From Parcubacteria bacterium C7867-004 (lineage in GTDB: Bacteria > Patescibacteria > Paceibacteria > UBA9973 > UBA2103), in contig LFCN01000006.1 of assembly GCA_001189075.1 (NCBI GenBank), forward strand, positions 434,001-498,000: a stretch of DNA of 64,000 nucleotides, given 5' to 3'. Position numbers and translations under genes: made by a program. Of this stretch, positions 60,197 to 64,000 are shown in pieces. The notes under the pieces are model-generated. The model saw only the letters and a list, made by a program, of their open reading frames with translations. It ran no database searches and was not told the origin of the DNA. Numbering within the stretch: position 1 is the stretch's first letter; each line of letters begins with the position of its first letter.

Positions 60197-60838
60197 ACGT
60201 TCCAAACTCTGGACCAACAGAAAGAGGCTGCGAGATTGTATGGTAACGGTTTAAGCGCACAGCAAGTTGCTGATACTCTGGGTATCCATATACATACGGT
60301 ATTCCGCGCACTGCGAAAACTTGGCGTAAAGAGTCGCACGACACGTGAATCAAACAGGATTAGATTTACCGCGCAGCCCCTTTCATACAAGGTAAAAGAA
60401 GATCTTTCCTATGAGGAAGAACGTCTTAAGATGACGGCAGTAATGCTCTATTGGGCTGAAGGATACAAGGTTGGGAAAGGAACAGTGGACTTCGCAAACT
60501 CAGATCCTGACATGGTCCTTATTTTTAAGAGATTTCTTTCGGAAATATGTCAGGTGGATGAAAGTAGGATACGAGGACATCTGTACTGCTACGAAGGACA
60601 GGATATATCCGGGATACGAACATTTTGGAGCAGACTTCTTTCGATTCCAGAAGATCAGTTCGTTAAGCCCTATATAAAACAGCAGGCTACACCGGGCATT
60701 CGTGGTCCACGAATGGTTCACGGGCTTGTACATGTCCGATACTGTGATACAAAGTTATTGAAGCAGATACTATGTTGGATAGACGAGTATCGCATCGAAT
60801 GCGTCGGTGGCGGAGTGGTCAATCGCGACTGGCTGTAA
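60194..60838 (+). CDS. HTH protein, possibly LAGLIDADG-like, overlapping tRNA-Tyr
   Basis: A 214-aa protein. Residues about 5-50 form a resolvase-type helix-turn-helix (EAARLYGNGLSAQQVADTLG). The rest, with GTVDFANSDPDMVLIFKRFL and ISGIRTFWSRLLSIP, resembles LAGLIDADG-like proteins I associate with HTH-linked homing-type genes, but I cannot confirm the active-site residues. Composition is more AT-rich than its neighbours. The last 38 bases, coding ECVGGGVVNRDWL, are the 5' half of tRNA-Tyr, and the TAA stop is made from anticodon bases plus A37. It sits between tyrS and tRNA-Tyr and is probably a mobile insertion. Confidence 0.75.
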   Translation: MTFQTLDQQKEAARLYGNGLSAQQVADTLGIHIHTVFRALRKLGVKSRTTRESNRIRFTAQPLSYKVKEDLSYEEERLKMTAVMLYWAEGYKVGKGTVDFANSDPDMVLIFKRFLSEICQVDESRIRGHLYCYEGQDISGIRTFWSRLLSIPEDQFVKPYIKQQATPGIRGPRMVHGLVHVRYCDTKLLKQILCWIDEYRIECVGGGVVNRDWL

Positions 60839-60886
60839 CCCAGTTGACTTAGGTCTACGTAGGTTCGAATCCTACCCGGCGCACCA
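60801..60886 (+). tRNA. tRNA-Tyr (anticodon GUA), overlapped at both ends
   Basis: An 86-nt class II tRNA. Acceptor GCGTCGG/CCGGCGC (one T-G pair), D stem GCG/CGC, anticodon stem ACTGG/CCAGT around CTGTAAC (anticodon GTA), a variable arm with GAC/GTC pairing, and T arm GTAGG-TTCGAAT-CCTAC. CCA appears at 60884-60886, but its A is also the first base of the subtilase ATG. The 5' half overlaps the HTH coding region. Confidence 0.93.
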
Positions 60887-63108
60887 TGAACAAGCAGTTC
60901 CTCGCAGCAGTTACGCTCGCTGCACTTCTCCTAACCGGAGTAGTGCCTGCGTTTGCTGAGGAGCCCCTAGTTGAAGAAGTACCGGCTCCATTTGAGACGG
61001 TACTTTCTGATGCTGCGGAACCGGAAGCCACGACAACGGAAAGCAGTGTTGAACCTGCAGCATCTGCAGAAGAGACTTCTGTGGCGACAACGACCGAGGT
61101 TGAAGAATCAACACCGGCGGTATCGAGTGATACTCCCACCGTTATCGTGAAATTTAAGGAGAGCGAGCTTGATCTTGAGACAGCGGCGGACCGAGAGATC
61201 GCGGAAGACATCGCGGACATCGAGAGCGTTATCGTTACTGAGCATCTCCCGGATGCGAATATCTCGGTCGTAGCTTCCGAGATCAATGAGAGCGCGGAAG
61301 AAGCGGCTGAGCGACTTGAGGACAATCCTTTGATTGAGTACGCCGAACCCAACTACGAGCGTACGCTTGATGCTATCAACAGCGATGATGCGCATCGCGC
61401 GCTTCTCTGGGCCCTTGAAAACACCGGCCAGAACGTGAACGGAGTCATGGGCACTGCGGACGCTGATATCGACGGAAGCGAAGCGTGGGGCCTGTCGCAA
61501 GGAACTTCTACTGTTGTAGCCGTGATCGATCTTGGCGTGATGTACAACCACGGCGATCTCGCTAACCGCATGTGGGACGGATCCGCGTGCGTATCAGAGA
61601 CCGGAGCTATGCTTGGTTCCTGCAACCACGGCTACGATTTCGAGAACAACGACGCGACACCGCTTCCGGAGATCCCGCTCGTCTCTCAAGGTACGCACGG
61701 CACGCATGTCGCAGGCATCATCGGTGCGGAGATGAATAACGCTACAGGCACGATAGGTGTCGCGCCGAATACCCGCATCATGGCGCTCAAGTTCGGGCTC
61801 GATGTGGCGAGCGAAGTGAAAGCTATCGACTTCGCGACGCAGAACGGCGCCGATATCATCAACGCGAGCTATGGCGGCACCACCTTCTCACAAGCGGAGT
61901 ACGACGCCATCGAACGATTCCAGAACGCCGGCGGCATCTTCGTAGCATCAGCAGGTAATGGCGGCGTCGACGTCATCGGGGACGATAATGCAGCGACCCC
62001 GACCTATCCGGCAGGGTACGACCTTCCGAGTATCATCTCAGTTGCCGCAAGCGATCAAAACGATGCACTCACGAGCTTCTCGAATTACGGCAGCACTACT
62101 GTCGACCTTGCGGCACCCGGTCGTAATATCCTCAGCACCGTGACTACAACGGGAGTGAATATGGCGTATGGCTATCTGAGCGGAACCTCGATGGCAGCAC
62201 CGATGGTTGCAGGAGCGCTCGCGCTAGCTAAGTCACTGTATCCAGCAGCAACGCCAACCGCGCTTAAGAACGCGATTCAAGCAAGCGGGGACACCAACGA
62301 TGCGCTTGAGGGAACCATGGTAAGCGATAAACGATTGAATGCCCGTCATTTCCTTGAAGTACTCGCAGCGGGCGACGTGACGGCACCAGTCATTACGCTT
62401 ACCGGAAGCGCAACCGTTTCTCTTACCGTAGGAGATACCTATACCGAAGAAGGAGCAACCGCAGTCGATGAGACCGACGGAAGTCTTACGGTTACGGTAG
62501 GCGGGGATTCAGTGAACACTGCATCCGACGGTACGTATGTTGTTACATACAACGTCATGGACGCTGCAGGGAATGCAGCGACGCAGCTTACGCGTACAGT
62601 TACGGTTACCAGTCCGGTTGTTTCTTCCGGTGGCGGAGGAGGCGGGGGTGGAGGAGGAGGCGGAGGAAGCCGAACCGCAAAGAAAAGAAGCACGACGACC
62701 GCCACGACCGTTGCGAACCCGACCCGAGAACTCCACTCTTCAGCGACTCAGACTGCAGTAGTCACGCCTACCTACTCATTCACGAGCGACCTGACAGTCG
62801 GCTCGACCGGGCAGGCAGTAACCGATTTACAAAATCTTCTTACGCGAACCGGTTTCTATGCTGGTCCCGTAACCGGCTACTTCGGTCCGCTCACGGCGAC
62901 AGCGCTCCGTGCGTACCAGCAAGCAAAAGGTGCAGCAGTTACCGGTTCGGTAGACAGTGCAACCCGTACACTCCTCAATCAGGAGGCACCTGCATCCGCG
63001 AACGTCTCATCACCAAGCCCAGACGTGCAGGCGACACTCGCTACGCTCCTTGCGCTCGTAGCCCAGCTTCAGGCTCGCCTGCAGGCGCTCAAGGCTTCGG
63101 GGTTATAA
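60886..63108 (+). CDS. secreted subtilisin-like serine protease with Ig-like and peptidoglycan-binding domains
   Basis: A 740-aa surface or secreted protease. It has a signal peptide (cut near AFAEEP), an acidic Ser/Thr/Glu linker, and a propeptide-like region. The S8 domain has catalytic D215 (AVIDLGV), H271 (HGTHVAG) and S435 (GTSMAAP). A DUF5011/Ig-like domain follows (ITLTGSATVSLTVGDTYTEEG), then a run of 13 glycines and a C-terminal PG_binding_1 domain (LQNLLTRTGFYAGPVTGYFG). The last part would hold it on peptidoglycan. Its ATG begins on the final A of tRNA-Tyr, and no other good start lies nearby. Confidence 0.92.
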   Translation: MNKQFLAAVTLAALLLTGVVPAFAEEPLVEEVPAPFETVLSDAAEPEATTTESSVEPAASAEETSVATTTEVEESTPAVSSDTPTVIVKFKESELDLETAADREIAEDIADIESVIVTEHLPDANISVVASEINESAEEAAERLEDNPLIEYAEPNYERTLDAINSDDAHRALLWALENTGQNVNGVMGTADADIDGSEAWGLSQGTSTVVAVIDLGVMYNHGDLANRMWDGSACVSETGAMLGSCNHGYDFENNDATPLPEIPLVSQGTHGTHVAGIIGAEMNNATGTIGVAPNTRIMALKFGLDVASEVKAIDFATQNGADIINASYGGTTFSQAEYDAIERFQNAGGIFVASAGNGGVDVIGDDNAATPTYPAGYDLPSIISVAASDQNDALTSFSNYGSTTVDLAAPGRNILSTVTTTGVNMAYGYLSGTSMAAPMVAGALALAKSLYPAATPTALKNAIQASGDTNDALEGTMVSDKRLNARHFLEVLAAGDVTAPVITLTGSATVSLTVGDTYTEEGATAVDETDGSLTVTVGGDSVNTASDGTYVVTYNVMDAAGNAATQLTRTVTVTSPVVSSGGGGGGGGGGGGGSRTAKKRSTTTATTVANPTRELHSSATQTAVVTPTYSFTSDLTVGSTGQAVTDLQNLLTRTGFYAGPVTGYFGPLTATALRAYQQAKGAAVTGSVDSATRTLLNQEAPASANVSSPSPDVQATLATLLALVAQLQARLQALKASGL

Positions 63109-63200
63109 ACCCTTGCCATATCCTTTTTTAGTACTACTATGATCCTGTCCCGTTGGGAGGGACTTCTGAATCTTTGTTGTACACATGGGGAGTGTTTTAG

Positions 63201-63539
63201 ATGGACGTTGCTGTTGCCCAAGAACTGTTGGTCGGATCCGTGTCGATTGGTGAATCGGGGGGCACTGCTTCCCCGAGACACAAGAGGCCGGCTGACCTGA
63301 AAAACGGCGACACCGTTACGGTGCGCTATAAACAGGGCGATGGATGGGGAGTTGAGACGGAGTTTCGGTACGGACCGAAGACGGAAATGGAGCCCGCGGA
63401 TGGCGGGCTGCCGATTCTCGGACCGGGCGCGCCGCTTCGCAAGGCGCTCGCGACGATCGTGCAGCGCGGTCACACGGCCGAAGTTCCCTGCGGCGAATGC
63501 AGGCAACCCAGGCTCGTGAAGCTGATCAACATCCGCTAG
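63201..63539 (+). CDS. hypothetical protein, cargo-type gene
   Basis: A 112-aa protein beginning MDVAVAQELLVGSVSIGES. The middle looks like a small beta-rich domain (LKNGDTVTVRYKQGDGWG), and the C-terminus has a CGEC motif that could bind metal. No family recognised. A ggggag ribosome-binding site lies 8 nt before the ATG. A possible promoter is TTGCCA (63113-63118) and TATGAT (63138-63143) with a long 19-bp spacer. It has its own terminator. Confidence 0.6.
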   Translation: MDVAVAQELLVGSVSIGESGGTASPRHKRPADLKNGDTVTVRYKQGDGWGVETEFRYGPKTEMEPADGGLPILGPGAPLRKALATIVQRGHTAEVPCGECRQPRLVKLINIR

Positions 63540-63571
63540 AAGAAGATATCTGGTCTACCAATTGAACCTAC

Positions 63572-63597
63572 AACGCCGCCCGGCAACGGACGGCGTT
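63572..63597 (+). terminator. terminator of the 63201 gene
   Basis: AACGCCG (63572-63578) pairs with CGGCGTT (63591-63597), followed by a T-run. Confidence 0.8.
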
Positions 63598-63624
63598 TTT
63601 CTTTGCCTGTGGTATCGTATTTTC

Positions 63625-64000
63625 ATGAGCGACAAGCCTATCCTTCTCTCCGGCATCAAGCCCACCGGCACCCCGCACATCGGGAATTACTTCGGTGCGA
63701 TGAAGCAGTTCGTGGAGTTCCAGACCATCGGAACGCACGACTGCTACTTCATGATCGCGGACTATCACGCACTCAATTTCATACAAAGCGCGGGCGAGAT
63801 GCGGGAACTCACGCGTGAGCTCATCCTTTCCTACCTTGCCGTAGGCCTTAATCCGGAGAAGGTAGTGCTGTTCAAGCAGTCGGACGTGCCTGCGCACACC
63901 GAACTCGCGTGGATCTTCGACACCATCACCACCATGCCGTATCTCATGCGCGCGCATGCCTATAAGGACGCGGAAGCGAAAGGGAAGGAAGTATCGGTAG
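63625..64000 (+). CDS. trpS: tryptophanyl-tRNA synthetase (N-terminal part, cut by window end)
   Basis: The first 125 residues of a class I synthetase. LLSGIKPTGTPHIGNYFGAM carries the HIGH-type motif (HIGN, normal for TrpRS). CYFMIADYHALN and LFKQSDVPAHTELAW follow the TrpRS pattern. The KMSKS loop lies beyond the window. A TGGTATCGT box precedes the ATG. The gene is complete at its 5' end and open at position 64000. Confidence 0.95.
   Translation, partial: MSDKPILLSGIKPTGTPHIGNYFGAMKQFVEFQTIGTHDCYFMIADYHALNFIQSAGEMRELTRELILSYLAVGLNPEKVVLFKQSDVPAHTELAWIFDTITTMPYLMRAHAYKDAEAKGKEVSV

Overview
The window reads as one contiguous piece of a small-genome bacterium of the Candidatus Patescibacteria (CPR), most likely a Parcubacteria-type lineage. 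This is inferred from reduced versions of core proteins (UvrC without its C-terminal HhH region, AlaRS without C-Ala, short ATP synthase delta and epsilon subunits, zinc-less L36), from families I associate with these genomes (DUF5671 membrane protein, sigma-region-4/HARE-HTH protein, FtsA/PilM-like plus baseplate-J-like pair, DUF8128-like protein), and from the near absence of Shine-Dalgarno sequences before core genes. TGA acts as a normal stop codon. No 16S rRNA gene is present, so the placement is not proven.

Layout. 1-6.6 kb: receiver protein, uvrA, uvrC, ddl, a pterin dehydratase and tRNA-Ala(UGC). 6.7-9.0 kb: an AT-rich insertion carrying a CHAT (caspase-like) protein, bounded by direct repeats. 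9.1-14.2 kb: Nudix hydrolase, small membrane proteins (DUF2177, TspO), aminotransferase, mltG, an acidic coiled-coil membrane protein and tRNA-Ala(GGC). 14.2-20.4 kb: complete F1Fo ATP synthase operon atpBEFHAGDC. 20.4-28.8 kb: small proteins, ychF, leuS and a sigma-like regulator. 28.8-34.1 kb: DUF8128-like protein, then mnmA, two PD-(D/E)XK nucleases and ung in one tight run. 34.1-42.7 kb: M13 peptidase, alaS, a serralysin-like RTX protease, and an FtsA/PilM-like plus baseplate-J-like pair. 42.8-46.9 kb: infA-rpmJ-rpsM-rpsK-rpsD-rpoA-rplQ-rplM-rpsI. 47-52.7 kb: Kazal-like secreted protein, then grpE, dnaK and dnaJ with unrelated genes between them. 52.7-64 kb: ABC exporter, DMT transporter, sensor kinase, tyrS, an HTH gene that runs into tRNA-Tyr, a secreted subtilase that starts on that tRNA's 3' end, and the start of trpS.

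Two gene-start styles coexist. Most resident genes have an extended -10 box (TGnTATACT and close variants) ending only about 6-10 nt before the ATG and no Shine-Dalgarno sequence, which predicts leaderless or nearly leaderless mRNAs. By contrast, a scattered set of single genes (3225, 21960, 23895, 38156, 48204, 50944, 63201) mostly carries Shine-Dalgarno sequences, often TTGACA-type promoters and private terminators, and looks like separately acquired cargo.

The most unusual loci are: the tyrS / 33-bp palindrome / HTH gene / tRNA-Tyr / subtilase junction, where coding sequence overlaps both ends of a tRNA; the CHAT island; the cargo genes interrupting the grpE-dnaK-dnaJ cluster, one with a perfect 11-bp inverted repeat inside its promoter; and the mnmA-nuclease-nuclease-ung run.
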